From: Desulfobulbaceae bacterium
Lineage (GTDB): Bacteria; Desulfobacterota; Desulfobulbia; Desulfobulbales; Desulfobulbaceae
Direction: 5' to 3'
NCBI GenBank assembly: GCA_030633145.1
Contig: DAOVTM010000097.1
Location: 1-10,607 of the forward strand
DNA: 10,607 bases
The first letter of the stretch is position 1, and every line of letters starts with the position of its first letter. Position numbers and translations under genes: made by a program. Of the stretch, positions 1-5,758 are shown in pieces. The notes under the pieces are model-generated. The model was not told where the DNA came from. It did not search any database and saw only the letters and a program-made list of their open reading frames with translations.

Positions 1-21
1 CCAAAAATCAAGTTCTTTCAT
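1..21 (-). CDS. Start of an unidentified gene, cut by the window edge
   Basis: Reading leftwards from 21, an ATG opens a frame of seven codons (M-K-E-L-D-F-W) that is still open at the window edge. An AAGGG sequence lies six bases before the ATG, a plausible ribosome binding site. The gene lies downstream of the integrase in the same direction, so it would be the next island gene. Too little is visible to assign a function, and the open frame alone could be chance. The structured leader at 39-108 directly precedes it. Confidence 0.35.
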
Positions 22-38
22 ATCTTTCCCTTAAAAAT

Positions 39-108
39 ACCCTGTAAATAATCCACCGGGCAGGCCGTCAGGGTTCACGGCTTTTCGCTCCGTCGAGCTA
101 TCCCGGTG
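39..108 (-). promoter_or_regulatory. Candidate structured RNA leader with three-way junction and pseudoknot
   Basis: Read on the minus strand, CACCGGG (108-102) pairs with CCCGGTG (60-54) to close a stem. Inside it are two hairpins: GCTC-gacg-GAGC, and GCCGT-gaaccctg-ACGGC (81-64). The loop of the second contains ACCCTG (74-69), which is perfectly complementary to CAGGGT (44-39) just upstream of the AAGGG and ATG of the next gene. A closed junction plus a loop-to-tail pseudoknot next to a ribosome binding site is the architecture of many cis-regulatory RNAs. I do not recognise a known riboswitch or ribozyme class. No T-tract follows the closing stem, so a simple terminator for the integrase gene is less likely. 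The folding is read by eye, not computed. Confidence 0.35.
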
Positions 109-120
109 AAACTTGTTTTG

Positions 121-1338
121 CTATCCTTGCGCCGCCCTGGCCCTGCTCTTCTTTTCCCCTTGCTCCAACTGCTCCAGGTGGTCAGCGTACCAGGTCATCA
201 TCTTCTTACGTTCTGGCAGCCGCCTTGATCGGTCATACGCTGCGGACACCTTATCCTTTCGTGCATGGGCAAGCTGCAGTTCTATAACCTCATGCTCGAA
301 TCCGTTTTCATGCAACAGCGTAGAAGCCATGGAGCGGAAGCCGTGGCCGGTCATTTCTTCCTTGCTGAATCCCATACGCCGGAGTGCGGCAAGTACAGTG
401 TTATTGCTCATGGGGCTGTCAGGAGTCCGAAGAGAGGGGAATACATATTTACCCCGCCCGGTAAGCGGGTGAACTTCTCGCAACAGGTTCAAAGCCTGGT
501 CAGATAATGGGACGGTATGCTCACGCTTCATTTTCATTTTGGCTGCCGGGATTCTCCATTCTTTCTTGATCCAGTTTATCTCTTTCCATTCGGCTTGTCG
601 GATTTCACCGGGACGGCAAAAGGTGAAGGCGGAAAGCAGGAGGGCGCAGCGGGTGGCAAGGTCGCCATGGTATCCACGAATTGACCGCATCAGCTCCCCG
701 ACTCTGTCCGGATCTGTAATGGCAGCCATCTTGTCAGGATGGACAGGTGTTAAAGCCCCCTTGAGGTCTGCGGCTGGGTCACGGTCGGCAATGCCGGAAG
801 CAATGGCATATCTGAAGATCTGAGAAACAATTGTTTTGCAGCGGTGGGCAGTTTCACCGGCTCCCCGGCTCTCAACCCGCCGTAAGACTTTTAATATTTC
901 CGGTGCGGTGATTTCATCAATAGGCCGGTTGCCAAGCCATGGGAGCAAGTTGAGCCTTAGCCGTCCCATTACAGTGCGGGCGTGTCCTTGTGTCCAGCTC
1001 TTCTCTTGCCGGGAATACCACTCAAGGGCAAGGGCTTCAAATGTGTTCTCCGCCGTTTCTCTATCTGTGGCCTTGGTCAGTTGCCGAAACTGAACCGGAT
1101 CAATACCATCAGCAACAATGGCCTTGGCCTTTCTTCGTTCTTCACGGGCAGTTTGCAAGCTGATTTCAGGATAAGTGCCAATAGCAAAAGTTTTACGTTT
1201 ACCGTGCAAGGTGTAGTCAAGCCGCCAATATTTGCGCCCGGTCGGCATAATCAACAGGTACAGACCTTGACCGTCTGTCATTCGATATTGCTTTTTTTTG
1301 GGTTTGGCTGGTTTTATGGCTGTGTCGGTAAGAGGCAT
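121..1338 (-). CDS. int: P4-type tyrosine integrase of the ssrA-associated island
   Basis: A 405-residue site-specific recombinase of the phage P4 / pathogenicity-island integrase family, expected to insert and excise the element at the ssrA 3' end. The N-terminal 85 residues form the DUF4102-type arm-binding domain (TDGQGLYLLIMPTGRKYW, then GTYPEISLQTAR). A helical core-binding domain covers roughly 95-185, and the catalytic domain about 205-385. All catalytic positions appear present: Arg242 in CRPGE, a lysine near 267-271, His332 and Arg335 in HGFR, His358 in LAHAR, and nucleophile Tyr368 in AAYDRS. Length is normal for the family (about 390-430), so the enzyme is probably intact. The start ATG has no strong Shine-Dalgarno sequence (TGTGAAAAA precedes it). 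It is transcribed away from ssrA and preceded by a cluster of inverted TACTGTA half-sites that may control it. Confidence 0.93.
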   Translation of the reverse strand: MPLTDTAIKPAKPKKKQYRMTDGQGLYLLIMPTGRKYWRLDYTLHGKRKTFAIGTYPEISLQTAREERRKAKAIVADGIDPVQFRQLTKATDRETAENTFEALALEWYSRQEKSWTQGHARTVMGRLRLNLLPWLGNRPIDEITAPEILKVLRRVESRGAGETAHRCKTIVSQIFRYAIASGIADRDPAADLKGALTPVHPDKMAAITDPDRVGELMRSIRGYHGDLATRCALLLSAFTFCRPGEIRQAEWKEINWIKKEWRIPAAKMKMKREHTVPLSDQALNLLREVHPLTGRGKYVFPSLRTPDSPMSNNTVLAALRRMGFSKEEMTGHGFRSMASTLLHENGFEHEVIELQLAHARKDKVSAAYDRSRRLPERKKMMTWYADHLEQLEQGEKKSRARAAQG

Positions 1339-1430
1339 TTTTTCACATGAGGGGGAATTATTTTACTCTCCATCGAACCCACATCCCATAGAATTACCCC
1401 GTACTGTTCTGGTGAAAATCAAAGATAAGC

Positions 1431-1521
1431 TTACAATATCAGGGTATTGAGAGAGTTATTACAGTATCATTTTTTCAAAACAGGCTTTATACTGTAAAAT
1501 ATACTGTAAACTTTACAGTAT
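1431..1521. repeat. Cluster of ATACTGTAA half-sites upstream of int
   Basis: Five copies of one 9-10 bp word lie between ssrA and int: TTACAATAT at 1431 (one mismatch), TTACAGTAT at 1459, ATACTGTAAA at 1489, ATACTGTAAA at 1501 and TTTACAGTAT at 1512. The last two form a perfect palindrome (1501-1521) with a single central C. Copies at 1489 and 1501 are direct repeats 12 bp apart. Two roles are plausible: operator sites for a repressor or excisionase controlling int, or arm-type integrase binding sites beside the attachment core. The rest of 1339-1553 shows no gene. Confidence 0.6.
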
Positions 1522-1553
1522 GTCAACGCACCTTAGCGGAATTGACCGGACAA

Positions 1554-1588
1554 CAAAAAACCCGCAAACCTTGGAAGGTTGCGGGTTT
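1554..1588 (-). terminator. Intrinsic terminator downstream of ssrA
   Basis: On the minus strand a GC-rich stem (CCCGCAACCTT paired with AAGGTTTGCGGG, one bulged T, CC loop) is followed immediately by TTTTTT. This is a textbook rho-independent terminator 34 bases beyond the tmRNA 3' end. It separates ssrA from int. If the island recombined inside the ssrA 3' end, this terminator came with the island and restores ssrA termination; otherwise it is the native one. The sequence alone does not distinguish these. Confidence 0.85.
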
Positions 1589-1621
1589 CAGAACTTCTTT
1601 AAACTTTAATGGAAGCCAATA

Positions 1622-1650
1622 TGGTGGAGGTGCCGGGAGTTGAACCCGGG
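1622..1650 (-). other. att: Probable attachment-site core at the ssrA 3' end
   Basis: The 3' end of tmRNA (T-arm, acceptor strand and encoded CCA) abuts a P4-type integrase gene. In many genomic islands the crossover lies in exactly this segment and the island supplies a copy that keeps the gene intact. The tmRNA end is complete, as expected. The matching copy should lie at the far end of the island, outside the window to the left, so the exact core cannot be defined here. Confidence 0.45.
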
Positions 1651-1982
1651 TCCGAAAATACTCCCCTCACGTATCTACATGCTTAGTTCCAGGTTAGGAT
1701 CTCACATCCGGCTCTCACCTGGAACAGGGGATTGCCGAATGCCAGCCTGTTAAAGTCTCGTCATCCTGATGAGAGGCACAAAAGGTTGACCAGCCCGAAG
1801 AGTCGACGCTTCAATCCAGCCTTACGGGCGCGGACTGGGGAAGCGGCAAAGCAGACTATGCTGCTACTGCGTAATTATAATCGTCAGCGATTATATTTAA
1901 GTACCATCAAGTTTACGAGCTGACAGAAAACTCGGCATGCAACGTTGAGCTTTTATATCCCCGTCGAATCCGTTTCACCCCC
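1622..1982 (-). ncRNA. ssrA: tmRNA (transfer-messenger RNA)
   Basis: One-piece tmRNA of 361 nt that rescues stalled ribosomes with SmpB. The 5' end GGGGGTGAAACGGATTCGAC is the family hallmark. Its first seven bases pair with CACCTCC at the 3' end, followed by an A discriminator and an encoded CCA (1624-1622). The T-arm GGACCCGGGTTCAACTCCC is present. The tag frame runs 1888-1856: after the context ATAATC it reads GCT GAC GAT TAT AAT TAC GCA GTA GCA GCA TAG, giving ADDYNYAVAA. With the alanine carried by tmRNA the degradation tag is A-ADDYNYAVAA, comparable with AANDENYALAA of E. coli. smpB lies 44 bp upstream on the same strand and a terminator lies downstream. Confidence 0.97.
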
Positions 1983-1988
1983 ATGTTT

Positions 1989-2024
1989 TTTTATCTTTCA
2001 CTAAAATTTTATTTTTTACTAAAA
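1989..2024 (-). repeat. Tandem 18-bp AT-rich repeat in the smpB-ssrA gap
   Basis: Two abutting 18-bp units read on the minus strand as TTTTAGTAAAAAATAAAA and TTTTAGTGAAAGATAAAA (16 of 18 identical). They fill nearly all of the 44 bp between the smpB stop and the tmRNA 5' end, where an ssrA promoter would sit. The proximal copy places GATAAA close to the -10 position relative to the mature 5' end, but there is no convincing -35 element. A duplicated promoter or UP-like element is possible. Confidence 0.5.
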
Positions 2025-2026
2025 TA

Positions 2027-2476
2027 CTAATCACGATCACGCAATGTTCGCTGCAGATCCCGTTTGGACTGCTTTTCCTTGAGCGCATGTCGTTTATCAT
2101 ACTGCTTCTTACCCCGGGCAAGTCCCAGTTCAATCTTTGCCTTGCCATTATTAATAAAGTAAATCTTAAGTGGGATAAGCGCAACCCCTTTTTCGTGCAG
2201 CTTGCCGATTAATTTACGGAGTTCACGTTTATGAAGAAGCAGTTTACGCACCCGCAGGGGATCGGCAACCGAGTGGACAGCAAAGGCATAGGGCGAAATA
2301 TGCACATTATACAAAAACAGTTCCCCATCCTTGAGCTGGGCATAGCCGTCCTTGATGTTGGCTCGACCCCCGCGCAAGGACTTGACTTCAGGCCCCTTGA
2401 GGACAATCCCGACCTCCATGGTCTTATCAATATGATAGTCATGGAATGCCTTTTTATTTTTACACACTATCTTCAT
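2027..2476 (-). CDS. smpB: SsrA-binding protein SmpB
   Basis: Small basic protein of 149 residues that binds the tRNA-like domain of tmRNA and delivers it to stalled ribosomes. Family motifs are clear: GIVLKGPEVKSLR (23-35), the NIKDGYAQ segment (40-47) and GKAKIELGLARGKKQYDKR (111-129). The basic C-terminal tail (129-149), which occupies the empty mRNA channel, is complete. Tyr126 stands where E. coli has His136, a common variant. The start at 2476 matches the usual family N-terminus (MKIVCKNKKAFHDY); an in-frame ATG 33 codons upstream would add unconserved sequence overlapping the preceding gene. A weak promoter-like pair (TTGCCA at 2513-2508, TTATAT at 2491-2486, 16 bp apart) precedes it. 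It lies between the secretion ATPase gene and ssrA, the frequent smpB-ssrA pairing. Confidence 0.95.
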   Translation of the reverse strand: MKIVCKNKKAFHDYHIDKTMEVGIVLKGPEVKSLRGGRANIKDGYAQLKDGELFLYNVHISPYAFAVHSVADPLRVRKLLLHKRELRKLIGKLHEKGVALIPLKIYFINNGKAKIELGLARGKKQYDKRHALKEKQSKRDLQRTLRDRD

Positions 2477-2540
2477 AGCAACCAAATATAACCATTCCAG
2501 AACGGATTGGCAAGGGAGGGAGAGAGAATTCAGTGGTTTT

Positions 2541-4358
2541 CTACATCTTTCCGGTGACCCGCAGAGCTTCTTCAACCGTGGTCAGACCATTGCGCACCTT
2601 TTGCCAGGCATCCTCATTCAGGGTGGTCATGCCCTCGCGGATGGCTATTTTTCGCAGCTCGGCATCAGTGGCATTATCTGTAACCATTTTTTTGATCTTG
2701 TCTGACATGGGGAAGATCTCAAAGACCCCCATCCTTCCCAGGTATCCTGTTTTCCTGCACTCCTTACATCCCTTGCCCCGGTACAGTTCCATAACTCCCT
2801 GGCCTGAAACAGGAAATCCCATCTTGGCAAGATCAGGTATATCCACCTCATAGGGAGCCTTACAGTGGGGGCAGATAGTCCGCACCAGCCGCTGCGCCAA
2901 AGCTCCCAGCATGGTAGAACCGATCAGGAACGGCTCAAGTCCCAAATCCTGGAGCCGGACAATGGTGGAGACCGCATCATTGGTATGAAGGGTGGAAAAG
3001 ACCAGGTGGCCGGTCAGGGCGGCTTGCACTGCGTAGGAGGCGGTATCCAGGTCGCGAATCTCACCAATCATGATAACATCAGGATCCTGGCGGAGGATGT
3101 TACGGAGAATAGTGGAAAAAGTGACATCAATGAGCGGCTGCACCGAGATCTGGTTAAACTCCTCATAGACCATCTCCACTGGGTCTTCGATGGTGACCAA
3201 ATTGATCTCAGGGGTAGCGATCTTCTTGAGGGTGGAGTAGAGGGTGGTTGATTTACCCGAACCGGTGGGACCGGTGACCAGAACAATACCGTGCGGTGCA
3301 GTCATAAAGGAGTTAAAGACCACCCTATCCCGTTTTGAAAATCCCAGCCCGTCAAGATCCTGGAAGATAACCTCCGGATCCAGGATACGCATGACAGTCT
3401 TTTCCCCAAAAGCGACTGGTACGGTGGAGACACGCAGCTCCGCCTCCTTGCCATCTTCCTGACCAATCTTGATCCTGCCGTCCTGGGGTCGCCGCTTCTC
3501 GGCAATATCCATCCGTGCCAGAGCCTTAATGCGGGAGGTAATGGCGGCGTGTACTGCCTTGGGCAGTTTATAGATGGTGTGCAGCACCCCGTCGATACGA
3601 AAACGGATCAGACAGAATCTCCGTTTGGGTTCAACATGAATATCACTGGCTCGCTGCTCCAGGGCATAGTTGAAAAGGTGGTTTACCGCTGCCTTGATAT
3701 GCTGATCCGTGGAGCTTATCTTGCCAGTGGCGGTCAGTTTGACATACTGCTCCAGATTGCCGATATCCACCGTTGACCCCTGGCCTGGTGCTGTAAACTG
3801 GGTCTCTGCGGCAGTAATGGATTCCTGGAAACCGAAAAACTCTGCCAGGATCTTTTTGATATCTGTACGGGTGCTGAGATAAGGACGAACCTCGATCTGA
3901 TTGGCCTGTTCAATACCCTCCAGAGCCGTCTTGTTATCCGGGTGGCAGGTGACGACCTGAAGGATGCCGTTACGGATCTCAAAGGGGAGGATCTGGTTAC
4001 TGATGGCAAAATTGCGGGGAATGGTCTTGGTAACAATCTCGATATCCAGCTCCAGTGGATCGAGACTTTTAAACGGAATCTCCAGAGCGCGGCTCACCGC
4101 CCGCATGATGACCTCTTCGGTGAGAATTCTCGTTGTTCTGCCGCGTACCTCCAGCTTCATGGAGACCAGGATGTCCACCATATCAGGAAAATCCTTATCG
4201 GATTTCATGCTGGCGGCTTCCCTGCCCTTGCCGAACTGCTTGATCAGCTTTTCACGCTGAATCTCCTTGTTGCGGAGAACAAACTTTTGCTGTTTTATGG
4301 TGAGGAGACGCTGCCGAACCAGAAGGTCAAGCAATTTATCGCTGTTGAGCAATCCCAT
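2541..4358 (-). CDS. GspE/PulE/PilB-family secretion or type IV pilus assembly ATPase
   Basis: A 605-residue hexameric traffic ATPase that powers type II secretion or type IV pilus extension at the inner membrane. In this numbering, an N-terminal MshEN/T2SSE_N-type region covers about 60-175. The ATPase core has Walker A GPTGSGKST (363-371), Asp box VTIEDPVE (388-395), Walker B region DPDVIMIGEIRD (425-436) and His box TGHLVFSTLHTND (449-461). A zinc-binding tetracysteine (Cys496, Cys499, Cys531, Cys534) is typical of GspE and PilB and absent from PilT. The ATG at 4358 is chosen because GAGG lies six bases upstream; an in-frame ATG at 4376 has no such signal. That ribosome binding site lies inside an inverted repeat (4361-4373). 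No pilC, pilT, gspF or pilin genes are nearby, so GspE and PilB cannot be separated. Confidence 0.9.
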   Translation of the reverse strand: MGLLNSDKLLDLLVRQRLLTIKQQKFVLRNKEIQREKLIKQFGKGREAASMKSDKDFPDMVDILVSMKLEVRGRTTRILTEEVIMRAVSRALEIPFKSLDPLELDIEIVTKTIPRNFAISNQILPFEIRNGILQVVTCHPDNKTALEGIEQANQIEVRPYLSTRTDIKKILAEFFGFQESITAAETQFTAPGQGSTVDIGNLEQYVKLTATGKISSTDQHIKAAVNHLFNYALEQRASDIHVEPKRRFCLIRFRIDGVLHTIYKLPKAVHAAITSRIKALARMDIAEKRRPQDGRIKIGQEDGKEAELRVSTVPVAFGEKTVMRILDPEVIFQDLDGLGFSKRDRVVFNSFMTAPHGIVLVTGPTGSGKSTTLYSTLKKIATPEINLVTIEDPVEMVYEEFNQISVQPLIDVTFSTILRNILRQDPDVIMIGEIRDLDTASYAVQAALTGHLVFSTLHTNDAVSTIVRLQDLGLEPFLIGSTMLGALAQRLVRTICPHCKAPYEVDIPDLAKMGFPVSGQGVMELYRGKGCKECRKTGYLGRMGVFEIFPMSDKIKKMVTDNATDAELRKIAIREGMTTLNEDAWQKVRNGLTTVEEALRVTGKM

Positions 4359-4360
4359 GA

Positions 4361-4593
4361 CAGACCTCGTAAACATACTTTGAATTCGTGCTGATTATTG
4401 AACATTTTTCAGAAGTAATAGAGTGTTTTTGAGTGGTGAGTGATGAGTTATGAGTATTGAGTTATGAAAAAACGTAGTGCGCCCCCTCACTACTCACATC
4501 TCATTACTCAGACCGACCATTGCCCAATTATGAGCGAAGGTGCTGAAAACACATAAGTTTTCAAATTCCTCATGTTTGTTTTTACGAGGTCTG
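4361..4593. repeat. Inverted-repeat-bounded intergenic element between bamD and the ATPase gene
   Basis: A perfect 13-bp inverted repeat, CAGACCTCGTAAA at 4361-4373 and TTTACGAGGTCTG at 4581-4593, bounds 233 bp with no gene. Inside are the inverted 7-bp repeat arrays at 4430-4510 and a small hairpin (TGAAAAC / GTTTTCA, 4544-4563). The left repeat lies 3-15 bases upstream of the ATPase start codon and holds its GAGG. The right repeat ends nine bases before the bamD stop codon. It may be a MITE-like element; no transposase is present. Confidence 0.55.
4430..4510. repeat. Inverted arrays of a degenerate 7-bp repeat (TGAGTNN)
   Basis: Five consecutive heptamers (TGAGTGG, TGAGTGA, TGAGTTA, TGAGTAT, TGAGTTA) occupy 4430-4464. 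After a spacer of about 20 bases, complementary heptamers (CTCACTA, CTCACAT, CTCATTA, CTCA) run 4486-4510. The two arms can pair imperfectly into a long hairpin. A second array of the same design but with a different heptamer lies at 7414-7503. Confidence 0.75.
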
Positions 4594-4602
4594 CATAAAG
4601 GC

Positions 4603-5421
4603 TTATTGAGTAGTCTTACCTTTTTTAACCGGCTCTAGCTGCTCCACCTCAGGATCAGCTATCCAGTCCGGCATAGCAAGATCAGGCAGCCACCGGTTCA
4701 ATCCCCAGCGCGGGGGGTTTCCCTCATCCAACCTGGCAAGCAGTTTTTCGGCCATGGGCGTAATATCTGCGTCTGGATACATATTAATGATATAGTTTAA
4801 ACGATGCCTGGCCTGTTGGTATTTCTTTGTCCGCACATAGAAGACCGCAACAAAGTACTCATGGTTGACAATAAAGGCACGGGCTGATCTGGTTCTGGCC
4901 TTTGCCTCTCTGGTGTAGGGCGATTCGGGATGGGCACGGAGCAGGCGATTAAAGGACTGAATCGCTTCATGGGCTCCACTGGCATCACGATCAATCCGGT
5001 CGGTACGGGAGAAATCGCACATCCCGATCTGAAACATCACATAGGGAATGGCCTCGTTAGTAGGGTGGCGCTCTTCAAATTCCTTGTACAGGGTTTTAGC
5101 CTCTTCATACTCGTTCAGATAATAATGGGAATCTGCGGCCTTGAGTTCGGCCAGCATCGCTTGAGAACTGAAGGGGTAGCGATCCATGATTTCCTGAAAA
5201 GCCTTCCTGGCCTCGGCATAGTCACCCACATTGTAGGCATCCATCCCCTTGACGGCCAGGCTTTCCGCTGGTTCAAAGGTCTCTCCTTCATCGGTTTCAG
5301 AACCAAAGGACCAGGAACCAAACATGTCTTTCATGCTCGCGCAACCGGTCAAAGAGAGGAAGCTGGTGATCAGGAGGATAGACACGGCTGCCCGGACAGC
5401 AGAAAACAGTTGTATGTTCAT
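4603..5421 (-). CDS. bamD: Outer-membrane assembly lipoprotein BamD (YfiO family)
   Basis: A 272-residue lipoprotein of the beta-barrel assembly (BAM) complex, which inserts proteins into the outer membrane. Residues 1-26 are a lipoprotein signal peptide ending in the lipobox LTGC, with Cys27 the lipidated residue. Ala28 follows, and the absence of Asp at +2 fits outer-membrane sorting. Tetratricopeptide-like repeats follow at about 52-85 (AYNVGDYAEARKAFQEIMDR), 90-120 (YYLNEYEEAKTLYKEFEERHP), 125-165 and 185-215, the BamD arrangement. Length is near the family norm (about 240-280). Trp- and Pro-rich residues 237-255 form an unusual C-terminal tail. No clear Shine-Dalgarno sequence precedes the ATG at 5421, but this start is required for the signal peptide. 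It stands alone between two repeat-filled gaps. Confidence 0.88.
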   Translation of the reverse strand: MNIQLFSAVRAAVSILLITSFLSLTGCASMKDMFGSWSFGSETDEGETFEPAESLAVKGMDAYNVGDYAEARKAFQEIMDRYPFSSQAMLAELKAADSHYYLNEYEEAKTLYKEFEERHPTNEAIPYVMFQIGMCDFSRTDRIDRDASGAHEAIQSFNRLLRAHPESPYTREAKARTRSARAFIVNHEYFVAVFYVRTKKYQQARHRLNYIINMYPDADITPMAEKLLARLDEGNPPRWGLNRWLPDLAMPDWIADPEVEQLEPVKKGKTTQ

Positions 5422-5495
5422 AAATGCAAATTGCCAGTTGAGATTAAATCAGTTTAAAAATCTATTTAAAGAGGTATCCTTCATTTACCGGTCAA

Positions 5496-5534
5496 AGTCT
5501 TCGCTCGGAGTCTTCGCTCTGAGTCTTCGCTTAC
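5496..5534 (+). repeat. Three tandem copies of a 13-bp repeat
   Basis: Units AGTCTTCGCTCGG (5496), AGTCTTCGCTCTG (5509) and AGTCTTCGCTTAC (5522) follow each other without gaps. The first ten bases are identical in all three. They lead directly into the ACCT tract. No function is evident. Confidence 0.8.
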
Positions 5535-5564
5535 CTACCTACCTACCTACCTACCTACCTACCT
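5533..5564 (+). repeat. (ACCT)8 tetranucleotide microsatellite
   Basis: Eight perfect ACCT units followed by the decayed unit AACT. The tract lies 112 bp upstream of the bamD start (bamD reads leftwards). Perfect short repeats of this length are prone to slipped-strand length change. It is not inside a real gene, so any effect would be on spacing of regulatory elements. Confidence 0.95.
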
Positions 5565-5601
5565 AACTATCTGACACTTTTTTTTAATAATGCCACGGCA
5601 A

Positions 5602-5685
5602 TGGTGCGCACAGCGCACCCTACACTTCTGTTTCCATGATGTTTTCAGAGTATAGTTTTACCTGTAGGGTGCGCTGTGCGCACCA
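5602..5685. repeat. REP-like double palindrome, 23-bp perfect inverted repeat
   Basis: Positions 5602-5624 and 5663-5685 are perfect reverse complements (23 bp) around a 38-base centre. Each arm is itself a hairpin, GGTGCGC-aca-GCGCACC, ending in CCTACA / TGTAGG. The design resembles dispersed GTAGGGTGCG-type REP palindromes seen in many proteobacteria; that comparison is from memory. It lies downstream of trxB and could act as a transcription block or mRNA stabiliser. Confidence 0.75.
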
Positions 5686-5758
5686 ACAAGTGTTGCATGG
5701 TAGAAAAGTGCCAACTATTTTCTGGACAATATGAAGGATGCCTTTAAATAATATCCAT

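Larger units (their letters stand above)
5464..5749. repeat. Repeat-filled gap between trxB and bamD bounded by an imperfect inverted repeat
   Basis: The 337-bp gap contains no gene. Near its ends lie 5464-5484 and 5731-5749, whose sequences match in opposite orientation (ATGAAGGAT[A/G]CC then TTTAAAT, with a two-base gap). Between them are the 13-bp tandem repeats, the (ACCT)8 tract, a run of eight T and the large REP-like palindrome. This suggests one or more small non-autonomous elements inserted here. The inverted repeat is short, so the boundaries are tentative. Confidence 0.4.

Noticed and set aside
39..108. Known cyclic-di-GMP (GEMM) riboswitch
   Set aside because: A GCGAAAAGCC stretch recalls the family, but the characteristic second half of the aptamer and its tetraloop receptor are not found.
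1371..1405. tRNA-like T-loop word (GGGTTCGA) on the minus strand upstream of int
   Set aside because: No acceptor stem, anticodon arm or D-arm can be formed around it; treated as chance.
1501..1521. LexA/SOS box near int
   Set aside because: CTGT and ACAG are separated by seven bases, not the eight of the E. coli-type box, and the half-site repeats outside the palindrome, so a dedicated island operator is a better reading.
2477..2575. Longer smpB form starting at 2575
   Set aside because: The additional 33 residues are not part of the SmpB family and overlap the end of the upstream gene.
4359..4376. Upstream start adding six residues (MFTRSV) to the secretion ATPase
   Set aside because: No ribosome binding site precedes this ATG, whereas GAGG stands six bases before the ATG at 4358.
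5249..5566. Plus-strand open frame ending in the ACCT repeats
   Set aside because: It is mostly antisense to bamD and then translates the microsatellite; no start signal or family resemblance.
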